From Holothuria scabra (taxonomy: Eukaryota > Echinodermata > Holothuroidea > Aspidochirotida > Holothuriidae): a stretch of 64,000 bases of DNA. The notes beneath the pieces are model-generated. The model saw nothing but the letters and a program-made list of their open reading frames with translations. It was not told the DNA's origin and did no database searches. The position numbers and the translations under genes were made by a program. The stretch spans positions 12,284,866 through 12,348,865 of the forward strand of contig CM074185.1 in the NCBI GenBank assembly GCA_037179385.1. Direction: 5' to 3'. Below are positions 46,038-55,844 of this stretch, piece by piece (the stretch's first letter is position 1; every line of letters begins with the position of its first letter).

Positions 46038-46498
46038 TAGTGTTTGCACCGGGTACGAAATTCGTACCCGCGGGTACCCCAACCGTATGACCTGTTGGGT
46101 ACCGGGATACCCGATCGTAAACCTTGCAATATCTTCTGTCCGGGCTAGGCTAGGCTATGCACAGTATATAGTACTGTACGTAGGCCTACAGTATGCTGTC
46201 TCGTGAAATGGTATAGGCCTAGGAGCCGATGTTAGAAACACACATTGCGGGAATTGTTTCTGGAAAAGTGCAAATTAACAAAAGCATGTTATGGAAACAA
46301 ACAAGTTAGGCTTAAGCAACTTCATTTCAAATAATTTTGAATGAGATGTGGGTTAATAGGCCTACATTTGTTACTTTCAATAACCATGTTATTTTGCGAA
46401 GATCAAAAAGAAATAATAGAAAAATGCTACCCGGGTAGCAATTTTCTACCCGGGTACAGAATGTCGGTCCAGTACACAGGTACCCGGTGCAAACACTA
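46038..46498. mobile_element. hAT-type element with TAGTGTTTGCACCGGGTAC termini
   Basis: A 461-bp element. Terminal repeats TAGTGTTTGCACCGGGTA and TACCCGGTGCAAACACTA. Flanks GTTTGCAT (46030-46037) and GTTTGCTT (46499-46506) match at seven of eight. GGGTACC/CCCGGGTA words are repeated near both ends. No transposase. Confidence 0.85.
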
Positions 46499-47329
46499 GT
46501 TTGCTTAGGCCTAAAGTTAGGCCTAGGCCTAGGCTATGTAATTAGCAAATACTAGCTGTTTTTAAATTGAAATTTTGACATGAAAAATACATAATCTAAC
46601 AAAATCATCATTAATTAATAGAGAACACATTTTCTGATGGTTTCGCAACATTTTTGAAGTATTAATACACAAAGCAGTGAAATTGAGATGGTTTTTCAAA
46701 CTCGTAAAAACAGTTTTCAATCTGTTCGAAAGGTATTTGCAAAGTTTAGAGCAGGTCTTGACACTGTCTTGCATCGTACACAAAGAGCCCACTTGCCCGT
46801 ATCGAGGTGTTTGCATTAGTTGCGCGAAAGTGGAACTATACAGACCGAAAAACTATCCTCCACACAAGTATTAATCAATGTTAACCTTGTCGAGTCTTCT
46901 TTTACATTTAATTTACAAAACAAGGAAAATTACATTGAGAGCCAATTTTTTGAAAACCTTGTAACGATTTAGCGGCTACTGATGCAAGGGTTATAGTGAC
47001 TATATCTTGAGTATGTAAGTACCTTGAGTTGGTCACCATAGTGTATACAACGTACAGCACAATGTACATCACCTATTGACTGACTCATATTAACATTGTG
47101 ATATGGCATACACTTTGCACGTACCATATTATACAATCAGTGAATCACAGTTATTGTATTAGTCTTATAAATTATTGCAAACAATAACAGGAAAAATTGT
47201 GGCATTAAACTACATGATAAAACAGGTAAAGTGGAGGGATATTGGGCTAGGCGGTGGGGTATAGCCCTCTTGTAAGGCTTGTTAGGGAACTCTGGGGGTA
47301 AGGATATAGAGTCAGTCCTTATCCTTAGG

Positions 47330-47560
47330 TGGTTGGGTCAAAGAAATGAAGATCAGATCCAACTTCAATTTGCAGTTCGGAGTTCAAGCCCTGGCCAGGT
47401 CATGCCGAAGTCTTTAAAAACAGAACCTGCTGCTTTGTGCTAAACATAAGCAATGAATAGGGAAAACAAGCCAGTGACCCACAACGGGAAAAAAGGCAGT
47501 GGCTGGCTCGAATTGAACTAATAGGTTGGAAACTGAGCCCTAAAACTCCATCTAACTAAC
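47330..47560 (+). mobile_element. tRNA-derived SINE, copy 2
   Basis: B-box-like GGAGTTCAAGCCC (about 47379-47391), then GGTCATGCCGAAGTCTTTAA, GAACCTGCTGC, GACCCACAACGGGAAAAAAG and the tail GGTTGGAAACTGAGCCCTAA ending CCATCTAACTAAC. The same tail appears at 61417. Confidence 0.72.
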
Positions 47561-47779
47561 GTTTTGGGTCACAAGTGATCAAAGTCTCAATACCATGTTA
47601 ACACAATTTCATATGACCTGGAGTCTTGGGTACTGCAAAATTCCAAGTTTAAATGTTGATGCAAGTTATAGTGGCAGAACCTTGGTTCCAGGTGGTCAAA
47701 GGTCAACCCAGGTATTGCAGGGCCTCTGAACCCGATTTACATGATATCTCAATGTAGGGAGATTGTACTTTGTTGGCAC

Positions 47780-47862
47780 ATTAACACTGTCAATTTGAAA
47801 AAAAAAAAAACAAGAGTGTACATTTCAGCAGCGAAGAATCACTAAGCCTTTTGGCTTTCCGG
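47780..47862 (+). mobile_element. Helentron-like 3' end (H3)
   Basis: AACACTGTCAATTTGAAA, CATTTCAGC and GAATCACTAAGCCTTTTGGC followed by TTTCCGG match the 3' end of H1. The terminal CTGG has become CCGG and the next base is T. The 5' extent is not resolved. Confidence 0.55.
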
Positions 47863-48510
47863 TTGAATTTGTTTTTGCCATTTCAGTGGGTGAAAATGCT
47901 TAAATGAGGGAGAGTGACAAAATGTTTTAACAAAATTCCCATGCACTTAAAACAATGATCATGTATGGAATTAGATTTGGCCTTTAAATAAGCTTTGTGC
48001 CAGACAATAGATTCATTAAAATTAAAGTTGAGGTGGTTACCCTTTAATTAATCTCCCATTTAGATGTATGTGCTGTTTTAGTATTAAAAATGCTTACACT
48101 GTAAGGCAAGGTGACATTGAACTTATGTTTGTAACAAAATTTCTCATGTAGGAAAGAGACTAGGTTTGTCCTTTAAAGTTCCCAGACAATGATGGATCAA
48201 TTAAAATTAAAGATGAGGTCATTACCCTTTAATTATGATACCTTGGATTTTTATTTGTTGTTCAAGTGAGTGCAAATACTTAAATAAGGGAAGGCAACAT
48301 TTCAAATGTTTAAATGACAAAGTTTCCCTCGTGCTAAAAAGAATGATAAAATGTTATTAGTTTTGCACTTAAAATTGGCTTTGTACCACACAGGGGATGA
48401 ATTAAAATTTAAGATGAGGCCATTACCTGTTAATTGATACCATGTTTGGATATATGTGTTTGCCATTATAGTAGGTGGAAGTAATTAAATAAACAATGGG
48501 AGGCATTTAA

Positions 48511-48805
48511 AGGCATCATTTTCTTGCCCCAAACAGTACCAATTCTCCTAACCTTATACTTAAGCCCTTCCCACAATTGTCTAAATTATACCCTCAACTA
48601 GACCCAGTTGCAGTTTATATTGCTTCAGGGCCAGTATAGAAAAGCTCAGTGGATATAATCAAAACACTCTCAGTACAGTTCATGCTGTGTAATATAAGCT
48701 GTGGTACTCTTCATGTTTGAATTAGCTGTCAATCAAAAAGCTGAGCCAATTAAGAGTTTTTGTTAGACCTTAAGAGGTGTGGTTTAGGATGAGAGAACTG
48801 GCCCA
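48511..48805 (+). mobile_element. MITE-A copy 6
   Basis: Preceded by TTAA (48507-48510). Starts AGGCATCATTTTCTTGCCCC and ends GGATGAGAGAACTGGCCC. The right TTAA has decayed. MITE-B copy 4 starts 33 bp beyond it. Confidence 0.82.
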
Positions 48806-48837
48806 TTATATGATTTTTTACAAAGTATAAGGCTTAA

Positions 48838-49091
48838 AGGTAAAGAGCAGTCCCCCAAACTGATTTTGAAGAAAGAGCTAAATAACACAATTTTCATCGT
48901 ATTTCTCTTCAAAGTATCATTCATTACTTTTAATGACTTTACTATTGCATAGTCAAGGTAAACCAAGCAGTTACCTCTGGTAAATTTCCCATTTGAAGAG
49001 AAAAAAACATTCTCACATGACTCCCAACAGCCAATCATGACACTGAACAGCCTACTACACTTCTCCAATTTGGGATGACTGCTCCTCCCCT
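48838..49091 (-). mobile_element. MITE-B copy 4, intact
   Basis: A 254-bp reverse-orientation copy with TTAA on both sides (48834-48837 and 49092-49095). Ends AGGTAAAGAGCAGTCCCCC and GGATGACTGCTCCTCCCCT. Confidence 0.87.
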
Positions 49092-49155
49092 TTAAGTAAG
49101 GGAGGTTGACATTTGAAATGTGTTTTTACAAAGTTCCCTTTGCACTAAATAGAAT

Positions 49156-49326
49156 CAGTGGCGTAGCCACAAGGGTGGTTGGGGGGGTTGAAACCCCCCG
49201 TGACCCAACCTTGCAATGCAAAAAAACCCCAAAAGCTGTTTTTTCTCTCCCCCTCTGGACTTTTCCCTCAAGTCAAGTCGTGTCCTAAATCCCCCCTCCC
49301 CCGACACAATTCTGGCTAGGCTACTG
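49156..49326 (+). mobile_element. hAT-type MITE of the CAGTGGCGTAGCCA family, intact
   Basis: A 171-bp element with a perfect 8-bp target duplication AATAGAAT (49148-49155 and 49327-49334). Termini CAGTGGCGTAGCCA and TGGCTAGGCTACTG. The interior has poly-G/poly-C blocks. These termini are a widespread hAT signature in invertebrates. Confidence 0.92.
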
Positions 49327-49724
49327 AATAGAATGTGAATACTGTAGAATGGTAGAATATTTTGGATTGTGCATCTGGCATGAAAAGGAATGAACATTTT
49401 GGACCATTTCAATAAACATGATATCAGTCTGTTATGTTCACAGACCTGTGGATCAGCAATATTCTTTGCCAAAATGTAGTAACTTATGAACTGCCAGTTT
49501 GAGTACATACATGATACATTTGTACTTGACTCATACTGCAGATATGATAAGGAAACATTCCATGGCCTTTGACCTTCTGGTTAATTGTTTCAATTCCAGC
49601 ATATTAGCCTTCAGTGTCAACTTGAAACCAGACAGTGCATCAAAGGGGCAAGGGATTATTTTAAAAGAAAGGTTTAAGGTCACAATGGGATTTGGTACAG
49701 TATGTTAGTTAGGTGCCTATTCTA

Positions 49725-50010
49725 AGCATTTTGGTGAAATTTGAATTGAAATCAGATGTGTGGTTCTTAGACTAAGCATGAGCATGTAAAGATTTCACAT
49801 TTTCAACAAAAAGTGAACTTGAAGTAAGCACATACAGTATGACATCATATCCATTACGATTATCCCAAGTCTGATATCCTCACAAATCTACTGACTTCAT
49901 TTACTGATATCTCGAGAAATACTTCTCCGATTTGAATGGAACTTTCACCATACTGTGTAGATTTGGTTCCTCTTTCACATATAAAAATTAAATTTTTGCT
50001 TAAACTTCCC
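49725..50010 (-). repeat. Interspersed repeat family E, reverse copy
   Basis: Complement of the 5' part of 32545-33215: GATATCTCGAGAAATACTTC, TCCGATTTGAATGGAA, CACCATACTGTGTAGATTTG and TTTTTGCTTAAACTTCCCCT. It ends about 40 bp before the splice acceptor of the 50105 transporter gene. Confidence 0.65.
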
Positions 50011-50104
50011 CTTGAACCCTTTAATACTCTGATTTGCTTTCTCATCAGATCTCCCCTGCATCTCTCTAACTACTGACCTATATGGTGACTGAAACAAATA
50101 TGAG

Positions 50105-51211
50105 ATGGAGCTTACAGGCACCAATACCAGGCCCCCAGATTCCCATCAGAGAATGGAGAGTCAACAGCAAACAGCAGATTCAATTAAACAATGTGAATCA
50201 GACACAGCCGTTGATATAAATAACTTGTGTCTCTCTCAATTACATTCACACAGAGGTCTCATCTATGTGATAATTTCAAGTATATTCATGGCTTTGCAGG
50301 CTGTGATTGTCAGTGAATTGAAGGATGACATCAATTCATCACAAGTTGTGTCTCTTCGGTTTGGACTCATTTTTTTCTTGACTTTACCCACTGCAATAGG
50401 CAAAGGTGTTCCCCTTTCGACGACAAGACATGAGTTGAAGTTTCTGATGTTTCGATCTCTTTGTGGTACAGTTACAATGGTTTTTAAGTATTTTGCCTAT
50501 CAAAACATGCGAATAGGTGATGCTACCGTAGTGATTTTTGGTGCACCTGCTGTGACTGGGTTGCTTGGCAGAATTTTTTTAAAAGAACCTTTCCACATCC
50601 TTGAGGTTTGCACATTACTGATGACTTTATCAGGTGTATTGATCATTGCCAAGCCTCCCTTTTTGTTTGGAGGGGTGGCTAGTGAAGAAGACTCAGAAAA
50701 CAGTCTCGCTGGTGTTGTAGCTGCCATTTGTTGCATGTTAATGACTGCCATAACATTTATAACTCTTCGAGTCCTGGGAAAGCGCAATATTGAACCTTTT
50801 AAAACAATGTTATACTATGCCGTGGTCGCCTCTATTCTGGCAGGATGCTTGGTTCCAGTGAACAGTGAGTGGGTCCTTCCTCAATGTGGTTTGGACAGGT
50901 ATTTTCTCATTGCCATGGGGGTGTTCGGCTTTCTTGGCCAAGCCTTGTGGACGTACGCCCTCACTTTGGAGAACGTTGTTTATGCTTCCATTTTGCGTAC
51001 TAATGAAGTGGTGTTTGCTTTTGTGTTGGAATTTCTCTTCCTTGGAGTGAGACCATCTCTACTTAGTGGTGTTGGAACTGCACTGATCATAATGGCCTCA
51101 TTCCTGTTATCTGTTAAACAGATATACCAAGCTAGAAAGTCACAAGAAGATCAAGAAAGCTCCAAGGAAGTCTCCAATGACAAAAATGAAGTTGATAATA
51201 ATGTACTGTAG
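50105..51211 (+). CDS. SLC35G1-like DMT-family transporter, diverged paralogue (368 aa)
   Basis: An intact frame with the same family blocks as the tandem pair (HRGLIYVIISSIFMALQ, DDINSSQVVSLRF, GRIFLKEPF, KPPFLFGG, SILRTNEVVFAFVLEFLFLG) but only roughly 35-40% identity by eye. It keeps the canonical acidic DATVVIFGAPAVTG motif (Asp139), unlike the tandem copies. The N-terminal 45 residues are polar and Gln/Ser-rich. A pyrimidine-rich acceptor (TTTCTCATCAG, ending 50048) lies 56 bp upstream, so a 5' UTR intron is likely, as in the other two genes. An upstream ATG at 50100 in another frame is short. An AATAAA is found at 51597. The role is predicted solute transport; the substrate is unknown. 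Confidence 0.9.
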   Translation: MELTGTNTRPPDSHQRMESQQQTADSIKQCESDTAVDINNLCLSQLHSHRGLIYVIISSIFMALQAVIVSELKDDINSSQVVSLRFGLIFFLTLPTAIGKGVPLSTTRHELKFLMFRSLCGTVTMVFKYFAYQNMRIGDATVVIFGAPAVTGLLGRIFLKEPFHILEVCTLLMTLSGVLIIAKPPFLFGGVASEEDSENSLAGVVAAICCMLMTAITFITLRVLGKRNIEPFKTMLYYAVVASILAGCLVPVNSEWVLPQCGLDRYFLIAMGVFGFLGQALWTYALTLENVVYASILRTNEVVFAFVLEFLFLGVRPSLLSGVGTALIIMASFLLSVKQIYQARKSQEDQESSKEVSNDKNEVDNNVL

Positions 51212-51260
51212 CAGGTGAATTGATGTATAAATCTTAAATTTTACTTCGTAATATGCTTGA

Positions 51261-51538
51261 CAGGGTTGTCACCACACTGGGCAGTGTTACCGAGCTCTGA
51301 AAACCTTCGCCCGGAATTTGCCATCAGTTTCAGCATCACCGCCCAGCAAAAATTTCTTACCCTAACTGAATGAAATTCTTAGATTTCTTTAGAATTGAGT
51401 GATAATTCCTTGTTTTTAGTAAGCACTCTGAGATAATTTGTCAAAGGGGAGGGGGGACACTCCCTAGCCCTTACACTTCCCCCCATGATGGTGGTCACAA
51501 TTTACATGGCTCTAAAAAATGGTCTGGTGACAACCCTG
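51261..51538. mobile_element. hAT-type MITE with CAGGGTTGTCACCA termini, intact
   Basis: A 278-bp element with a perfect 8-bp target duplication ATGCTTGA (51253-51260 and 51539-51546). Terminal repeats CAGGGTTGTCACCA and TGGTGACAACCCTG. It starts 49 bp after the stop of the 50105 transporter and before its AATAAA, so it is probably transcribed in the 3' UTR. A decayed relative is at 1556. Confidence 0.93.
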
Positions 51539-51596
51539 ATGCTTGATATAATGTAAGGTCCTGTCTCCACATAGATGATTACTGTAGTTTATTCAC

Positions 51597-51602
51597 AATA
51601 AA
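51597..51602 (+). terminator. Poly(A) signal AATAAA for the 50105-51211 gene
   Basis: A canonical hexamer 386 bp after the stop codon, followed by a GT-containing stretch. If used, the 3' UTR contains the whole 278-bp hAT-type MITE at 51261-51538. Confidence 0.55.
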
Positions 51603-51769
51603 ATGTAGTGATCAGTTGTCATTTTTCACCATGGGAAAAATTTTGTTTCAACCTGACAGAAGGCAAATTCAAGGCAAAAATTTACTACCAAAAAGATCTG
51701 GGATGTTATTTGGATGATTTTTGCTTCATTCTGAGAATAACTATAGTCCACACATTTTTACTTTTTGGT

Positions 51770-53471
51770 TCCTTGTGTAACAAAGGAACCTATGCAGTCA
51801 CCTTGGCGTATGTATGTGTGTGTGTGTGTGTGTATGTGTGTGTGTATGTGACGGATTGGAATGCGAGGTATGTGGTGCGATAACTCAATAACCGAGTGAT
51901 CAATTTTATTCAAACTTGGTATGTATGTTGATGTTGTGGAGTAGATGTGCCCTATTGTTTTTGGTGGAGGTCAAAGGTCACTGGTGATCACCAGAGGCCA
52001 AAAACTGAATTTCTGTTAGTAGCTGTAACTCAGTATCCGTTGTTCAAGCAGTGGCACAATTTTAGGATAAGTTAGATTGGTAGGAAGTGAAAATGTTGGT
52101 ACATTAACCAAAATAATTGGAAAGGGTCAAAAGGTCAAAAAGTAATGTTTTATTGATATCTTGCCACTGAAACATTTTAGAGGGGTGGTGTAATGGAGAT
52201 TTGTGTTCGTCTAAGTAAAATGCACGTGATGACCCCCCTTGACCTCACCTGACCTCATTTGACCTTTTGACCTTTGTGACTTTTTGTGACTTTTTTTGTG
52301 ACGTCAAGATTTGTCTTGATCAGACGAACCAAAGAGGCTAATACACTACCCTCCTACGATGTTCTTTACTTGAGTTACTGACATTTAAGTGACAGGCTAG
52401 TGTGTACATGTAGGTCATATGTAGGCCTATTGCAATGCCAGGTATGCGGTGCAATTGCTCAATAAGCAAGTAACATAGTTGAAATAATGGAAAGTTGTTT
52501 TCGTCTAAGTAAAGTGCATGTGAAGACTCTTTGGGTCTTTGTTCAATTGGTTTAAAAGTCCATCTGAATTTTTATGCCTTTAGAAAAATGCAATGTATAA
52601 AAGAAAGGAAGAATTATAACCCCCTCTCGGTCTAAAAGCAGTTTAGTTAACAATCAGGACAGAAATTCAATTATTATTAAAAAAAACCTTTTCCTCACAT
52701 ACAGTATTGAATAAAGTTATTCGCAATGCAAGCTTAGATTCCAATTTCAATAGTAAAATATGACAGCAGTTTCTCTTCTTTACCTCTGCTTTTACCCTAG
52801 GGACTACAATGCTGTTTCTAACACCCTCGTTAGGTTAAAAGGTCAAGTTGAAAGTCATTTATTAGATTCTACAGAGCTATCTTTGTTGCTTGGTTTTCTA
52901 GCCAAATTGTGAAGAAGAAATTGGTGGTAATAAACCACTCTGGGGCTGCCTTTAGTAGCAGAATTGTGGACTTTTCCTTGTCTTTGCTTTAATGGCAAAC
53001 ACATTGGGTAGTCTAAAGGACAGCCATGACATAATTTCTAGTCATCCATCATAAACTTTGGTGGTCATGAATGACCAGATGACTGTTAAATTTCTTTGGT
53101 GCAGAAGAGACTGTTTATTTAAATTCAGTTTTGATCTACTTTGACTGTATTTGACCTTTGTGACTTCTTTTTTTAAGGTCTGGATTTGAATTGTTGAGAT
53201 TGACCAAAAAGGCAATTAACTAACCTCCTATATTACCCCACACTCAAGTAAATGACATTTTAGTGAAAGGTGATGAATGTATTTGGGTGTATGCAGTGTG
53301 ATAATTTGAAAAGTTCCGTGTTTGTTTGATTTTGAAATTTAATGTGTCCCTTTGTTTTGGGGTGATGGCCATAAGTCATTGGGGTTAAAGGTGCAAATTA
53401 TGCCTTCTTTGTGACTACCTTAATACAATATCATCTTAAATACAAGGAACCATAGTGCCCTTGGGCTCTTG
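51770..53471 (+). mobile_element. Helentron-like element of a related subfamily (H5)
   Basis: A 1.7-kb element with subterminal inverted repeats GGTTCCTTG (51767-51775) and CAAGGAACC (53443-53451), a TG microsatellite (about 51812-51850) and GGTGGAGGTCAAAGGTCA at 51963-51980. The 3' hairpin is GCCC TT GGGC followed by TCTTG, and the ends fall between T and T. The layout equals H2 although the terminal words differ. No Rep/helicase. Confidence 0.6.
51812..51850. repeat. TG microsatellite
   Basis: Alternating TG with TA interruptions, in the same relative position as the tract in the element at 14787. Confidence 0.88.
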
Positions 53472-53771
53472 TTAGTGATTCAATACATGACTAATTCAAA
53501 ATGAGGCTGCTCAGTCAGAGTACATGTTCACCATAGGGCTCTATTAACATCGCAAAACAGAGAAAAAGAAGAGGGGGCAGTGGGGCGTTTGACATGTGTC
53601 ACTTTTTCTGGGTTCTAGGCAGGGAATCCTGATTGACAGTTGCAGTACTAGTGCTTTGTGAGTGTACTGTAAAGTGCAAAAATCACATTACCATGGCCGT
53701 CATAGTGCCAGCACTGCCACAGGAACAGGGACCCCTCATAAAAATTGTTGTTCCCGATAATGCTGGTTTTG

Positions 53772-54595
53772 TATGGCACGCCAAAAGGCTCACCAAATAT
53801 GATGATGTTCTAAAAATACACGTTCATGTACTAAAATTACACATTCATGTACCAAAAATATACGATGATGTTCTAACTTCATGCGATCATGATGTAAATT
53901 TGCACCATCATGTACTAAAATATTACGATGTACATGTAAAATCTCACGTTGTACATCTAAAAACACATGTTGTACATGTAAAAACGTAAGATCATCATGC
54001 TATTATTGTCTCTTCCGCATGCCATACTGAGTGAGCCTTTCAGCGTACCAGAAGTCCGCCAAAAGGCTCACCAACATGCGAGGTAGTAAAAGTACACGTT
54101 CATGTACTAACTGCTTACAGTAATGTGCTGATTTCATACATTCATGTACTGATTGCATACGTACAGTACATGTAGTGAATTCATACGATCATGTACTAAA
54201 TGTATACGTTCATGTACCGGAGGGGCCCTTGTGAGTATCGAATGGTAATAGGCCTCTGTCAATACTAAGGGCCCAAAGAATTAATTTTGAAGCTACGACC
54301 TGTGGAACTTTTGATTCGATTGGAAACCTCGATGGTACATTGTATTAAATACACTATAGAGAACAAAAGGTTTTTTTTTCTAATTTCCATGACAGAAGAT
54401 GGCCAAGGGGCCTTACAGCCCTGTTGAAAGAGAAAATTAGTTCAAGAACCACAAGTACCGAATCATCATTGGGTCTGTTGGCGACGGGTAGGCCTGGACA
54501 TTCACTGGACCTGACAAGTTGAAGTATTAAGGGTCAAATTGCAGCATGGTAGTAGATAGAAAGTTTTGGGCCCAGGGCCCCATTGTTGGCAAAAA
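53772..54595 (+). repeat. Foldback left arm
   Basis: From outside in: terminal TATGGCACGCCAAAAGGCTC, about eight 21-bp units (53817-53988), a spacer with an inverted copy of the terminal motif and then GCCAAAAGGCTCACC, about six 21-bp units (54089-54222), then the unique inner zone to CATTGTTGGCAAAAA. Confidence 0.88.
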
Positions 54596-54674
54596 GGCAC
54601 CGAACACCAAAAGAAACATTGAAGTGATACTCAGTGACCACTGCGTTCTTATTTTTTATCCTTATACAGATGTA
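54596..54674. other. Foldback loop
   Basis: The 79-bp unpaired centre between the arms. No open frame or promoter is evident. Confidence 0.8.
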
Positions 54675-55504
54675 TTTTTGCCAACAAAGGGGCCCTGGGC
54701 CCAAAACTTTCGATCTACTACCATGCTGCAATTTGACCCTTAATACTTCAACTTTTCATGTCCAGTGAATGTCCAGGCCTACCCGTCGCCAACAGACCCA
54801 ATGATGATTCGGAACTTCCAGTTCTTGAACTAATTTTCTCTATCAACAGGGCTGTAAGGCCCCTTGGCCATCTTCTGTCACGGAAATAAGCAAAAAAAAA
54901 CCCTTTGTTCTCTGTAGTGTATTTAATGCAATGTACTGTACCATCGAGATTTCCAATCCAAACAAAAGTTCCACGGGTCGTACAGTAGCCTCAAAATTAA
55001 TTCTTTGGGCCCTTAGTATTGACAGAGGCCTATTACCATTCGATACTCACATGGGTCCCTCCGGTACATGAACGTATACATTTAGTACATGATCGTATGA
55101 ATTCAGTACATGTACGTATGCAATCAGTACATGAACGTATGAAATCAGTAGGCCTACATCATTGTAAGCAGTTAGTACATGAACGAGTACTTTTACTACA
55201 TTGCATGTCGGTGAGCCTCTTGGCAGACTTCTGGTACGCCGAAAGGCTCACTCAGTATGGCATGCGGAAGAGACAATAATAACATGATGAACTTACGTTT
55301 TTACATGTACAACATGTGTTTTTAGATGCACAACGTGTGATTTTACATGTACATTTTAGTACATGATGGTGTAAATTTACATCATGATCGTATGAAGTTG
55401 GTACCATCGTATATTTTTGGTACATGAACGTGTAATTTTAGTACGTACATGAACGTGTTTTTTTAGAACATCATCATATTTGGTGAGCCTTTTGGTGTGC
55501 CATA
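54675..55504 (-). repeat. Foldback right arm
   Basis: Complement of the left arm, beginning TTTTTGCCAACAAAGGGGCC and ending GTGCCATA. It differs from the left arm by scattered substitutions and a few short insertions or deletions (for example near 54880-54990), so the arms are not an exact copy. Confidence 0.88.
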
Positions 55505-55538
55505 GTTTTGAACTGATGGATGTCTCATTTGGCCTTAA

Positions 55539-55840
55539 AGGGCCAAACCTCTCACCCCAAACTGCAATTTTGGTACCTGGGTACCCAAATTCTGAATTGA
55601 CTCAGCTCTTTGATTGACAGCTAATTCAAACAATGCAGTGTTTCAAAGCTTATATTACACAGCATGAACGGTACTGAGAGTGTTTTGATTATATACAGTA
55701 AATTGAGTTTTTCTATACTCACCTAGAAGCAATAAACTGAGATTGTATCTGGGTGAGGATGAATTTCAGACAATTGTGGGAGGGGCTTAAGTAAGAAGGT
55801 TAGGAGAATTGGTACTGTTTGGGGTGAGAGAATTGGTCCT
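55539..55840 (-). mobile_element. MITE-A copy 7, intact
   Basis: A 302-bp reverse-orientation copy with TTAA on both sides (55535-55538 and 55841-55844). Termini AGGGCCAAACCTCTCACCCC and GGGGTGAGAGAATTGGTCCT. It begins 34 bp outside the foldback element. Confidence 0.9.
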
Positions 55841-55844
55841 TTAA

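Larger units (their letters stand above)
53772..55504. mobile_element. Giant foldback element (1,733-bp palindrome)
   Basis: Two arms of 824 and 830 bp, inverted and roughly 90-95% identical by eye, around a 79-bp loop. Outermost termini are TATGGCAC and GTGCCATA. Flanks carry a 6-bp direct repeat GTTTTG (53766-53771 and 55505-55510), a possible target duplication. Each arm has an outer zone with two arrays of about 21-bp repeats containing GTTCATGTAC, and an inner unique zone of about 370 bp. There is no credible coding capacity; open frames over the arrays arise because 21 is a multiple of three. The structure resembles foldback transposons such as sea-urchin TU and Drosophila FB elements; family membership is inference. 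Confidence 0.88.

Noticed and set aside
53633..53989. 118-residue open frame rich in HVL/HVK repeats
   Set aside because: It lies over the 21-bp array of the foldback arm; the period being a multiple of three keeps it open. The matching open frame at 55019-55279 has the same cause.
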